A stretch of 64,000 bases of DNA. It comes from Thiocapsa sp. Its GTDB lineage: Bacteria > Pseudomonadota > Gammaproteobacteria > Chromatiales > Chromatiaceae. The stretch's first letter is position 1; the number at the start of each line of letters is the position of its first letter. The translations under genes and the position numbers were made by a program. The DNA is taken from contig NZ_CP073760.1 in the NCBI RefSeq assembly GCF_018399035.1, forward strand, positions 5,518,501-5,582,500. The letters run 5' to 3'. Under the pieces are notes generated by a model. It was not told the origin of the DNA. It worked only from the letters and a program-made list of their open reading frames with translations, and ran no database searches. Positions 40,945-50,959 of the stretch are shown in pieces.

Positions 40945-42414
40945 ATGTATATTGCCATGGTCAGCGCCGAGTGTGCGCCGATCGCGAAGGCAGGCGGGCT
41001 CGGTGATGTCGTGCACGGGCTCTCGCGCGAGCTTCTCGCGCTCGGGCAAGAAGTCGAGGTCTTTTTGCCGGGGTACGATTCGCTGCGCCACGATCTGATC
41101 GAAGGGCGCCGCGAGGTCTGCCGGGAGCTGCGCGTCCCCTATTTCGATCGGTGGATCGACTGTCGCGTCGACTCGGGCGAGGTCGACGGGGTGACCTGCT
41201 TCTTTATCGAGTCCGACTCGCCCCATCGATTTTTTCAGCGCGGGCGCATCTACGGCGAGGCGGACGATGCGGATCGCTTCGCGTTCTTCTGTCGGGCCGT
41301 GCTGGAATTCATGCTGATCTCGGGCAGGCGCCCGGACGTCATCCATTGTCACGATTGGCAAACCGCGCTGGTGCCCGTCCTCTTGTTCGAGATGTACCAG
41401 CGCCTCGGACTGACCGACGTGCGCGTCTGCTACAGCCTGCACAACCTCGGTTACCAGGGTGTCGTCGGCGAATCCATCCTGCGGCAGGTCGGCCTGGATC
41501 CGGCCCGTCTCATGACGCCGGACCGTCTCCAGGATCCTGCCGATCCGCGCGCCGTGAATCTGATGAAGGGCGGGATCGTCTTTTCCAACTTCGTGAACAC
41601 CGTCTCGCCACGCTATGCCTGGGAGATCCAGAACACCGAGCAGGGGATGGGGCTTCAGGGCGTTCTGAAGACCCACGACGGTAAGTTCGGAGGTGTGCTG
41701 AACGGCATCGACGATGCGGTCTGGAACCCCACGACCGATCGGCACATCCCGGGGCCCTTCGATGCCGACCGGCTCGACGACAAGGAGGTCAATCGCCGGG
41801 CCTTGCGGGATTATTTGGGTCTCGTTCAGGACGAGAAGCCCATCGTGGCCGTCGTGAGCCGGCTCGACTATCAAAAAGGCGTGCATCTCCTGCGGTTCGG
41901 CATCGCGCACGCGTGCGCGCTCGACTGCCAGCTCGCGCTCCTCGGGGCCGCACTCGATCCGGTGGTCGCCGAGCAGTTCCGGCGTCTCCAGGAGGACACC
42001 GAGGAACACCCGGATTGTCGCCTGGTCCTTGCGTATGACGAGGAGTTGTCCCATCTCATCTATGCAGGCGCGGACATGATCCTCATCCCGAGCATCTACG
42101 AGCCCTGCGGTTTGACCCAGATGATCGCGATGAAATACGGCGTTGTCCCGATCGCGCGGCGTGTCGGGGGGCTTGCCGATACGGTCTTCGATGCCAACTA
42201 CTCGGATCGTCCCTTCGAGGAGCGCAACGGCTATCTCTTCGACGACCTGACCGAGTCCGCCTTGGCCGCCGCCATGCAGCGCGCGATCGATCTGTGGCGC
42301 AACCACCCCGCGTATTTTCGCCAGCTGCAGATCAACGGGATGCGTGTCGACCGCTCATGGGGCCGGCCGGCACGCCAGTACCTGGACATCTATGGCCACA
42401 TCCGAGTGCATTGA
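40945..42414 (+). CDS. glgA: glycogen synthase (ADP-glucose, GT5)
   Basis: 489 residues. It extends alpha-1,4-glucan from ADP-glucose. The N-terminal MVSAECAPIAKAGGLGDVVH motif binds the donor; HCHDWQTALVP (near 134), YSLHNLGYQG (near 160), VSRLDYQKG (near 304) and the C-terminal PSIYEPCGLTQMIAMKYG (near 382) are all as expected of GT5. The sufS-sufE gene starts 7 bp after its stop. Other glg genes are not nearby. Confidence 0.95.
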   Translation: MYIAMVSAECAPIAKAGGLGDVVHGLSRELLALGQEVEVFLPGYDSLRHDLIEGRREVCRELRVPYFDRWIDCRVDSGEVDGVTCFFIESDSPHRFFQRGRIYGEADDADRFAFFCRAVLEFMLISGRRPDVIHCHDWQTALVPVLLFEMYQRLGLTDVRVCYSLHNLGYQGVVGESILRQVGLDPARLMTPDRLQDPADPRAVNLMKGGIVFSNFVNTVSPRYAWEIQNTEQGMGLQGVLKTHDGKFGGVLNGIDDAVWNPTTDRHIPGPFDADRLDDKEVNRRALRDYLGLVQDEKPIVAVVSRLDYQKGVHLLRFGIAHACALDCQLALLGAALDPVVAEQFRRLQEDTEEHPDCRLVLAYDEELSHLIYAGADMILIPSIYEPCGLTQMIAMKYGVVPIARRVGGLADTVFDANYSDRPFEERNGYLFDDLTESALAAAMQRAIDLWRNHPAYFRQLQINGMRVDRSWGRPARQYLDIYGHIRVH

Positions 42415-42420
42415 ACCGAG

Positions 42421-44175
42421 ATGACCCCGCGACTCTCCCCGACCCCAGCACCCTCCGTGCCCTTGGACCTGGCGGCCCTGCGCGCCCAGTTTCCGATCCT
42501 CGCAACCCGCGTGCACGACCAGCCGTTGGCCTACCTGGACAACGCCGCGAGCACCCAGCAGCCGCTCCAGGTCATCCAGGCGGTCAGCGACTATCATCAG
42601 CAATACCACGCCAACATCCATCGCGGGGTCTACCAGCTCTCGCGCAATGCCACGCGGATGCACGACTACGCGCGCGAGATGGTCGCGCACTTCCTGCACG
42701 CCGCCGAGCCCGTCGAGTGTCTCTTCACGCGCGGGACGACCGAGTCCATCAATCTGGTCGCCGCCTCCTGGGGTCGGGCCAACCTGCAGCCCGGCGACGA
42801 GATCATCCTGTCCCGCTTGGAGCATCATTCCAACATCGTGCCCTGGCAGATGGCCTGCGAGACCACGGGTGCGCGCATCCGGGTCATCCCGATCGACGAT
42901 GCCGGCGAGCTCGACATGGACGCCTACCGTCGCCTGCTCTCCTCGCGCACCCGGCTGGTCGCGGTCAACCACGTCTCCAACGCACTCGGCACCGTCAATC
43001 CGGTCAAGACGATCATCGACGAGGCCCATGCCGCAGGGGCTCTGGCCCTGATCGACGGCGCCCAGTGGGTCGCCCACGGGGCGACCGACGTCCAGGCCCT
43101 GGATGCCGATTTTTACGCCTTCTCCGGACACAAGCTCTACGGGCCGACCGGCATGGGCGTGCTCTACGGAAAACGCGGTCTGCTCGAGGCGATGCCGCCG
43201 TACCAGGGCGGCGGGGACATGATCGAGCAGGTCACCTTCGAGAAGACGACCTACGCGCAGCTTCCGAACAAGTTCGAGGCCGGCACGCCGCATATCGCCG
43301 GTGCGGTCGGTCTGGCCGCGGCCATCGAGTGGATTGAAGGGGTCGGGTTCGAGCGGATCGGGGCGCACGAGCAGCGTCTCCTGCGGTTGGCCACCGAGCG
43401 CCTGTCCGTGATTCCCGGTCTCGAGATCAAGGGCACCGCACCGCACAAGGCCGCCGTGGTCTCCTGGGTCATGGTCGATCCGCCGATCGGCACGCTGGAT
43501 ATCGGCATGCAGCTCGATCTGCGCGGCATCTGTATCCGCACCGGCCATCATTGCTGCCAGCCGCTGATGGATCGGCTGGGCATCGCCTCGACCGCGCGCG
43601 CCTCCTTCGGTGTCTACAACACCGAGGCCGAGGTCGAGCGGCTCGCCGCTGCGCTCGCCGAGATCGTCGCGGGTGCCCGCGAGACCTCCGCCAGGACGGC
43701 GTCGTACGACATGGCGGCTGAAGAGGTCCTCTATCCGACAGCCGCAGCCGATTCGCCCGAGTCGGCCGCGGAGGAGATCGCCGAGATCTTCGAGCTTCTA
43801 CCCGATTGGCCGATGCGCCATCAACAGATCATGGATCTCGGCGAGCGCCTCACGCCCATGCCGGATGCCTTGAAGACCCCGGAGACCTTCGTCCCCGGCT
43901 GCCAGAGTCGCGTCCACCTCTCGGCCCGTGTGCGTCCCGGCTCGCCCGACGTCATCGAGTTCCTCGCCGACAGCGATGCCAACATCGTCCGCGGCCTCAT
44001 TGCCCTCCTGCAGCAGCTCTACTCCGGCCAACCGGCCGGCGCCATCCTCGCCTTCGATGCGCAAGCCTTCTTCAGCCGTTTGGGCCTCGACGAGCACCTG
44101 AGCATGACCCGCCGCAACGGTTTGGTCGCCATGGTCGAGCGCATGCGGCAGATCGCGGCCGGGTTGGCAAGGTAG
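42421..44175 (+). CDS. SufS-SufE fusion: cysteine desulfurase with its sulfur acceptor
   Basis: 584 residues. Residues 1-420 are a class II cysteine desulfurase: YLDNAASTQQPLQVI, RGTTESINLVA, EHHSNIVPWQ, the PLP lysine in FSGHKLYGPTGMG (near 240) and the catalytic Cys in RTGHHCCQPLMDRLG (near 378). Residues 455-584 are SufE: ELLPDWPMRHQQIMDLGERL, the acceptor Cys in FVPGCQSRVHL (near 497) and LGLDEHLSMTRRNGLVAM. Sulfur taken from cysteine would pass within one chain to Fe-S assembly. The rest of the suf operon is absent here. Confidence 0.93.
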   Translation: MTPRLSPTPAPSVPLDLAALRAQFPILATRVHDQPLAYLDNAASTQQPLQVIQAVSDYHQQYHANIHRGVYQLSRNATRMHDYAREMVAHFLHAAEPVECLFTRGTTESINLVAASWGRANLQPGDEIILSRLEHHSNIVPWQMACETTGARIRVIPIDDAGELDMDAYRRLLSSRTRLVAVNHVSNALGTVNPVKTIIDEAHAAGALALIDGAQWVAHGATDVQALDADFYAFSGHKLYGPTGMGVLYGKRGLLEAMPPYQGGGDMIEQVTFEKTTYAQLPNKFEAGTPHIAGAVGLAAAIEWIEGVGFERIGAHEQRLLRLATERLSVIPGLEIKGTAPHKAAVVSWVMVDPPIGTLDIGMQLDLRGICIRTGHHCCQPLMDRLGIASTARASFGVYNTEAEVERLAAALAEIVAGARETSARTASYDMAAEEVLYPTAAADSPESAAEEIAEIFELLPDWPMRHQQIMDLGERLTPMPDALKTPETFVPGCQSRVHLSARVRPGSPDVIEFLADSDANIVRGLIALLQQLYSGQPAGAILAFDAQAFFSRLGLDEHLSMTRRNGLVAMVERMRQIAAGLAR

Positions 44176-44234
44176 CTTCCAGCCGCCAGCCGCCACCTGT
44201 CGTGCCGTTGTGCCGAGCCGTGCGAGGCACAACC

Positions 44235-44560
44235 AACTTCAATGATATGGCGCTTTCGGCCTTTCACGAGTTTACCCCCATCAAAATCATCAGTCGCTCG
44301 TGACACCCGCTCTGCGGTGTCACGCATGCCCCGTGGCGCTCTGCGCCACGTGCCACGATGGCCGGAATTACGCGCAAGGCCGCTGACGAGCTTTTTAGGC
44401 AGATACCGCCACGGATATCCGGTTTTATTCAGATAGAATATCGCCTTCAATATTTCGCGAAGATCCGATGTTCGTCGGCGCCCCGTCTTATAAGTCTCAA
44501 GTTCTTCGAAGATGGATTGAAGTATTTCCCACACCGGTCTGATCCGGTGCGAGCTGCTGC
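44235..44560 (-). pseudogene. IS5-family transposase remnant
   Basis: The minus frame reads VWEILQSIFEELETYKTGRR, TSDLREILKAIFYLNKTGYP and WRYLPKKLV, the N-terminal DUF4096-like part of IS5 transposases. It jumps to DFDGGKLVKGRKRHIIEVG, a motif normally about 60-80 residues further on. The rest is missing. Internally deleted relic between sufS-sufE and the PilZ gene. Confidence 0.75.
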
Positions 44561-44713
44561 ACGCTTGGTCGACAGCCCCCGAGACGAGCGCTATCCTTAC
44601 CCCGTTGCTGTGTTTATAGGATGCGGGTTCGGCAGCACGGATCGGTTTCCGGATGACCGGCCGGAGGTTCCCCCCATCCGGCGTTTCGATCAATCAGGCG
44701 GTTTGAGGTATCT

Positions 44714-45088
44714 ATGGCGATCAGCGACGCGGATGCGGATCGAAGGAGCTACGAGCGGGTGTCCTGGGACTGCCACGCTCGCCTCGTGCAACTTGGCTCG
44801 GATGCGCACGGCGGTGTCCCGGGGATGCACGCGGTGCTCGGGCGCAACATCAGCGAGGGTGGACTCCAGGTGTGGGCCGACCGAATGTTCGCCGTGCGTT
44901 CTCGACTGTTGGTCGAGATGGAGGCACCGGAGATCCCGGAAGGCATTCAAGCCGTCGGCTCCGTGGTCTGGGTGTCGCCGAGCACCGGCGAGGAGTGCTG
45001 GCTGCTCGGGATCGAGTTTTCCGATGTCGGCGACACTGCACTGGCGCGAATCCGCTCGCTGGTCCAGCCGACGGGCGAATGGAATTGA
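44714..45088 (+). CDS. PilZ-domain c-di-GMP receptor
   Basis: 124 residues. The RxxxR-type motif (RRSYERV, near residue 10), the later GRNISEGGLQVWA (the N-x-S-x-x-G motif, near 43-50) and WLLGIEFSDV make it a single PilZ domain that should bind cyclic di-GMP. It could respond to the GGDEF/EAL protein at 49-51 kb. It precedes the que cluster by 64 bp on the same strand. Confidence 0.88.
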   Translation: MAISDADADRRSYERVSWDCHARLVQLGSDAHGGVPGMHAVLGRNISEGGLQVWADRMFAVRSRLLVEMEAPEIPEGIQAVGSVVWVSPSTGEECWLLGIEFSDVGDTALARIRSLVQPTGEWN

Positions 45089-45152
45089 GCCTCGAGCGCC
45101 GGCTGAGGCCCGGCCCGATGCGCCCTGCCGCCATCCTCCGCTGTCCAAAACC

Positions 45153-45854
45153 ATGACACCTGCAGTCGTCCTTTTGAGCGGGGGCTTGGACTCCGCAACC
45201 GCATCGGCCATCGCGACATCCGAAGGATTCGCTGTCCATGCATTGTCGTTTCGGTACGGCCAGCGCCACGGCATCGAGCTCGAGTCCGCCGCCCGCGTCG
45301 CCGAGGCGCTCGGGGTCGTGGAGCATGCGATCGTCGAGATCGATCTGCGGCGTTTCGGCGGATCGGCGCTCACGGCAGACATCCCGGTGCCTAAGGGACG
45401 TTCCGCCGGGACGATCGGCGAGGGGATTCCGGTGACCTATGTCCCGGCACGCAACACCGTCTTTCTGTCCTTCGCGCTCGCGTGGGCGGAAACCCTCGGG
45501 TCCGAGGACATCTTCATCGGCGTGAACGTGCAGGATTACTCCGGGTATCCCGACTGCCGACCCGCCTTCATCGAGGCATTCGAGCAGATGGCCAATCTGG
45601 CGACCGCAGCCGGGGTCGAAGGGCGCCAAAGGCTCCGGATCCACGCACCTCTGATGCAGATGACCAAGGCCGAGATCATCGCCCGAGGTCTTTCGCTCGG
45701 TGTCGATTACGGTCTGACCAGCAGCTGCTACGATCCCGGAACGGACGGCCGTCCCTGTGGTCTCTGTGACTCCTGCCTGCTTCGCGCCAAGGGCTTCGCG
45801 GATGCAGGCTGCCCGGATCCGCTCAGCCTTCGTTTCGGTCTCGTTGTCCCATGA
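45153..45854 (+). CDS. queC: 7-cyano-7-deazaguanine synthase QueC
   Basis: 233 residues. QueC converts 7-carboxy-7-deazaguanine, ammonia and ATP to preQ0. P-loop LLSGGLDSATA at the N-terminus, SFRYGQRHGIELE near 33, VPARNTVFLSFALAWAE near 95, and the C-terminal zinc site SSCYDPGTDGRPCGLCDSC. The stop overlaps queD (ATGA). First gene of a queC-queD-queE run. Confidence 0.96.
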   Translation: MTPAVVLLSGGLDSATASAIATSEGFAVHALSFRYGQRHGIELESAARVAEALGVVEHAIVEIDLRRFGGSALTADIPVPKGRSAGTIGEGIPVTYVPARNTVFLSFALAWAETLGSEDIFIGVNVQDYSGYPDCRPAFIEAFEQMANLATAAGVEGRQRLRIHAPLMQMTKAEIIARGLSLGVDYGLTSSCYDPGTDGRPCGLCDSCLLRAKGFADAGCPDPLSLRFGLVVP

Positions 45855-46945
45855 GTGAACAGCTGTTTCACGTCGCCGCCGTCCCGTTCGAGGCCGCGCG
45901 GCGCGTCTCCATCCTGCCTGCCGGACACCGGTCGCGCCGTTTGCACGGGCACGGCTTCGTCGCCAAGGTGCGCGCGGGGCTTCCGATCGCTTGGGCACCC
46001 TTTCCCGGCGGGGAGACGGACGCGCTCGCTCGGGCGCTTTCAGACACGATCGCACCGCTCGATTACAGCGACCTCAACGAACACCTGCCGATCCCGACCG
46101 ACGAGAATCTCGCGCGCTGGGTGCGGGCGCATCTCGGCGTGCCCGGGGTTGTTTCGGTCGGTATCCAGAGCACCCGCGATCAGGGTGTCGATCTGGACGG
46201 CCGCGAGCAGGCGCATGTCTGGCGCCGCTTTCGTTTCGAGGCCGCCCACCGCTTGCCGAGTGTCCCCGAGGGTCACCAGTGCGGGCGCATGCACGGCCAC
46301 GGGTTCGAGGTGATCCTGCACGCCAATCAGGATCTTGCCGGAAACGACATGGGCATCGACTTCGATCGGCTCGAGGGCATCTGGGCGCCCCTGTACGCCG
46401 AGCTCGATCACGCCTGTCTGAACGAGATCCCCGGCCTGGAGAATCCGACCAGCGAGATGCTGGCGCGTTGGATCTGGGACCGACTGCGACCGGTCTTTCC
46501 CCAGTTGTCCGTCGTCACGGTCTACGAGACGTCCACCGCCGGTTGTCACTACGACGGCGTGCATTATCGGATCTGGAAGGAGCAACGCTTCGAGAGTGCG
46601 CTGGCGCTTGTACAGGCACCCGAGGGCGATCGACGCCGCCGCCTGCACGGCCACAGCTATCTGATGCGCCTGCATCTGACCGCCCCGCTGGACGAGGTGC
46701 TCGGCTGGACGATCGACTACGGCGACGTGAAGCGACTGTTCAAGCCGGTCTACGATCGGCTCGACCATCATCGGCTCGACGCGCTCCCGCGCGTGCGCCA
46801 GGCGGATCCGGCCAACCTGCTGCTGTGGATTCGCGAGGAGGTCGCCGCCGCGCTCCCGCAATTGGATCGCATCGACCTGCACGAAACCCCGGGCTGCGGC
46901 GCCGTTCTCTGCTGGGGAGCGTTGGGGCCGGCGCTTCCGCTATGA
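45851..46945 (+). CDS. queD: triple-domain 6-carboxytetrahydropterin synthase-like protein (QueD)
   Basis: 364 residues in three PTPS-fold units. Unit 1 (about 1-115): VPFEAARRVSILP, RSRRLHGHGF. Unit 2 (about 120-238): FRFEAAHRLPSVPEGHQCGR, MHGHGF, ELDHACLNEIPG, VYETSTAGCHY. Unit 3 (about 242-364): QRFESALALVQAP, RRRRLHGHSYL, YDRLDHHRLDAL, LHETPGCGAV. QueD uses a zinc-binding His triad and a catalytic Cys; only unit 2 has the complete set (FEAAH, QCGRMHGHG). Units 1 and 3 keep HGH but lack the first His and the Cys. Ordinary QueD is one unit of about 120 residues. Overlaps queC and queE as ATGA. Confidence 0.9.
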   Translation: MSEQLFHVAAVPFEAARRVSILPAGHRSRRLHGHGFVAKVRAGLPIAWAPFPGGETDALARALSDTIAPLDYSDLNEHLPIPTDENLARWVRAHLGVPGVVSVGIQSTRDQGVDLDGREQAHVWRRFRFEAAHRLPSVPEGHQCGRMHGHGFEVILHANQDLAGNDMGIDFDRLEGIWAPLYAELDHACLNEIPGLENPTSEMLARWIWDRLRPVFPQLSVVTVYETSTAGCHYDGVHYRIWKEQRFESALALVQAPEGDRRRRLHGHSYLMRLHLTAPLDEVLGWTIDYGDVKRLFKPVYDRLDHHRLDALPRVRQADPANLLLWIREEVAAALPQLDRIDLHETPGCGAVLCWGALGPALPL

Positions 46946-47583
46946 GCTACAGCGTCAAGGAGATCTTCTACACGCTGCAGGGCGAGGGCGCGCAGGCGGG
47001 ACGCGCGGCGGTGTTCTGCCGATTTGCAGGCTGCAACCTCTGGTCCGGACGCGAGCACGATCGCGCGACGGCGACCTGTCGATTCTGCGACACCGATTTT
47101 CGCGGGACCGACGGCTTAGGCGGTGGACTGTTCGAAGATCCCGAGACCCTCGCCGAACGGATCCGGGCGACCTGGTCGGAGCATGCCGGTTCGGGCGGTC
47201 GGCCCTTCGTCGTGCTGACCGGAGGGGAGCCGCTGCTCCAGCTCGACGGTGCCTTGATCCAGGCACTGCATGTGCTGGGTTTCGAGATTGCCCTCGAGAC
47301 CAACGGTACGCTGTCTGTCCCGGACGGCGTCGACTGGATCTGCGTCAGCCCGAAGGCCGGCGCCGATCTTCTCCAGCAGCGCGGCGCGGAGCTCAAGCTC
47401 GTCTTTCCCCAGCCCGGCCTTTCGCCCGAGGATCTCGAGCACCTCGCGTTCGAGCATTTTTTCCTTCAGCCGATGGACGGCCCGCACCTTCAAGAGCACA
47501 CGCGCCAAGCGATTGCCTACTGCCAAACCAGGCCGCATTGGCGTCTGAGCATCCAGACCCATAAGCTGCTCGGGTTTCCTTGA
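46942..47583 (+). CDS. queE: 7-carboxy-7-deazaguanine synthase QueE
   Basis: 213 residues, radical SAM. It converts carboxytetrahydropterin to CDG between QueD and QueC. The cluster motif is the gammaproteobacterial variant CNLWSGREHDRATATCRFCD (C-x14-C-x2-C), preceded by EIFYTLQGEGAQAGRAAVFC. VVLTGGEPLLQ near 89 and the ETNGT motif near 120 bind SAM and substrate. Starts within the queD stop (ATGA). Confidence 0.96.
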   Translation: MSYSVKEIFYTLQGEGAQAGRAAVFCRFAGCNLWSGREHDRATATCRFCDTDFRGTDGLGGGLFEDPETLAERIRATWSEHAGSGGRPFVVLTGGEPLLQLDGALIQALHVLGFEIALETNGTLSVPDGVDWICVSPKAGADLLQQRGAELKLVFPQPGLSPEDLEHLAFEHFFLQPMDGPHLQEHTRQAIAYCQTRPHWRLSIQTHKLLGFP

Positions 47584-47664
47584 GGAGCCCGCGGGTTGAT
47601 TTCGGCGTCGCGCGGGCCAGATCCCTGCCATGTCCGCGACAGGTGCGCCGCCGCAGTCCATCTT

Positions 47665-48369
47665 ATGCCAAACCTCTCGATCATTATCCCGACCAGGCGC
47701 GTCGGTCCTCATCTCGCCCCCTGTCTTCATGCCTGTCGATGCGTGTTCCCGGGCGCCGAGATCATCGTTGTGGTTGCCTGCTCAGGTGCGGATCCAGTTC
47801 GGCCCGCCGAGCTGCCGCGTCCGCCGGGTCCGCTCGAAGGTGTGACGCAGGTCCTCTATGCAACCACGGGGCGCGGCCCGCAATGCAATGCCGGGGCCCG
47901 CGCGGCGGCGGGCGAGCTTCTGCTCTTCCTGCATGACGACAGCATCCTGCCCCGGCAGGCCGCCGTCCTGACGAAATCCGCCTTCGCCGAGGACGATGCC
48001 GAGCTGGCCTGCTTTCGTTTGCGCTTCGACGATGCCCATTGGCTGCTCGGCCTTTACGGCTGGTTTTCGCGGTTCGACTCGCTCCTCACCAGCTTCGGAG
48101 ACCAGGGGATCCTGATCCGGCGACGCTTCTTCGACCAACTCGGTGGATTTCCGGATTGGCCCTTGTTCGAGGATGTCGAGCTGCTGCGCCGCGCCCGCCG
48201 CCGCGCGCGTGTTCTGAAACTTCCGGGTGAGGTGACGACCTCCGCCGTGCGCTTTCGTCGCAATGGCGTGGTCCGCCAGCAGCTCATGAACGCGGGCCTC
48301 ATCATGCGATACCTGCTCGGCGTAGCCCCGACGCGACTCGCCGAGCTCTACGAGCGAGGTCACCGATGA
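47665..48369 (+). CDS. family 2 glycosyltransferase (TIGR04283-type)
   Basis: 234 residues. LSIIIPTRRVGPHLAPCLHA start, RGPQCNAGARAAAGELLLFL with the DXD-like HDDS (near 92), and a C-terminal GGFPDWPLFEDVELLRRARR. The pattern fits the TIGR04283 glycosyltransferases often linked to sugar-lipid or arsenosugar-type clusters. Donor and acceptor unknown. It follows queE by 81 bp and overlaps the next gene as ATGA. Confidence 0.85.
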   Translation: MPNLSIIIPTRRVGPHLAPCLHACRCVFPGAEIIVVVACSGADPVRPAELPRPPGPLEGVTQVLYATTGRGPQCNAGARAAAGELLLFLHDDSILPRQAAVLTKSAFAEDDAELACFRLRFDDAHWLLGLYGWFSRFDSLLTSFGDQGILIRRRFFDQLGGFPDWPLFEDVELLRRARRRARVLKLPGEVTTSAVRFRRNGVVRQQLMNAGLIMRYLLGVAPTRLAELYERGHR

Positions 48370-48623
48370 GCATGGACCGGCTCCTCGGGAGCTTCCGACT
48401 GCGCGACGATTCATCCATCGACGCGGAGTGCGAGTTCCTGCACCGCGACGAGCTTCACCGTCGCGAACCGGGCCTCTCGGCCACACTTCCGGCCGTGTTT
48501 CGCATCACGGACCAAGGGCTGAAGGTCTGCGTGGATGCGGTGACCCTGAATGCCTGTTCGAGCATTGCGGATTTGAAGGCGGTGATCCGGAGCCGTTGCC
48601 TGGAAGAGGCGATGTTCGATTGA
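48366..48623 (+). CDS. hypothetical protein coupled to the glycosyltransferase
   Basis: 85 residues: MSMDRLLGSFRLRDDSSIDA, then RITDQGLKVCVDAVTLNACS and ADLKAVIRSRCLEEAM. No signal peptide or membrane span. The start overlaps the glycosyltransferase stop by ATGA, which argues that it is real. Family not recognised. Confidence 0.6.
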   Translation: MSMDRLLGSFRLRDDSSIDAECEFLHRDELHRREPGLSATLPAVFRITDQGLKVCVDAVTLNACSSIADLKAVIRSRCLEEAMFD

Positions 48624-49067
48624 GGACTGGATCGCGAGCGCAAGGCGGCTGCGTTATCATCCTCGAGTGTTGTTTCCAAAACTATTTCGTCACGAACTTC
48701 TAGAATCGCCCACCTCGCCATCGGCCATCTATCCCACGATGCGACACCGCTGAACGGGTGTTCGCAAGGGCTGAAATCGCCCCGTTGCAATCACTCTCGC
48801 TTCCGGCCGAGCTTTTTGTTGGGCCCGGGAGCAGTCACCGGGCGCGAATGAGGCTGCGGCATCGTCTCGTGCTGGAGCTGTCATTGGTTTCGCGGTGGAC
48901 ACTGACCGCAATGTTGTTTCGAGCCGACTCCCGTCTCCCCAAGAGCAGGCTGATCCGGTCGGCCAGAATCGACATGGGTTGTCCTTGGAAGTCGAAACCC
49001 GACACCTGCTCGCGGGTGACTTGTTCAGGGTGCAACACGCGTATTTGCAGTGACTTGCAGGCCGGCC
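48624..49067. other. 444-bp intergenic region between convergent genes
   Basis: No frame reads like protein on either strand. I see no strong terminator hairpin and no unit of the 85-bp repeat family. Confidence 0.45.
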
Positions 49068-50852
<1,785 letters not shown>

Positions 50853-50959
50853 TCCGATCTCCTTGCGGATAGACGAGCCGACTGATCGCCGCTCGCAAAT
50901 TTACACGGCGTCAGCCGCACACAGATGACCATTGTGTCGATCAGTCGACAGAACGCCCG

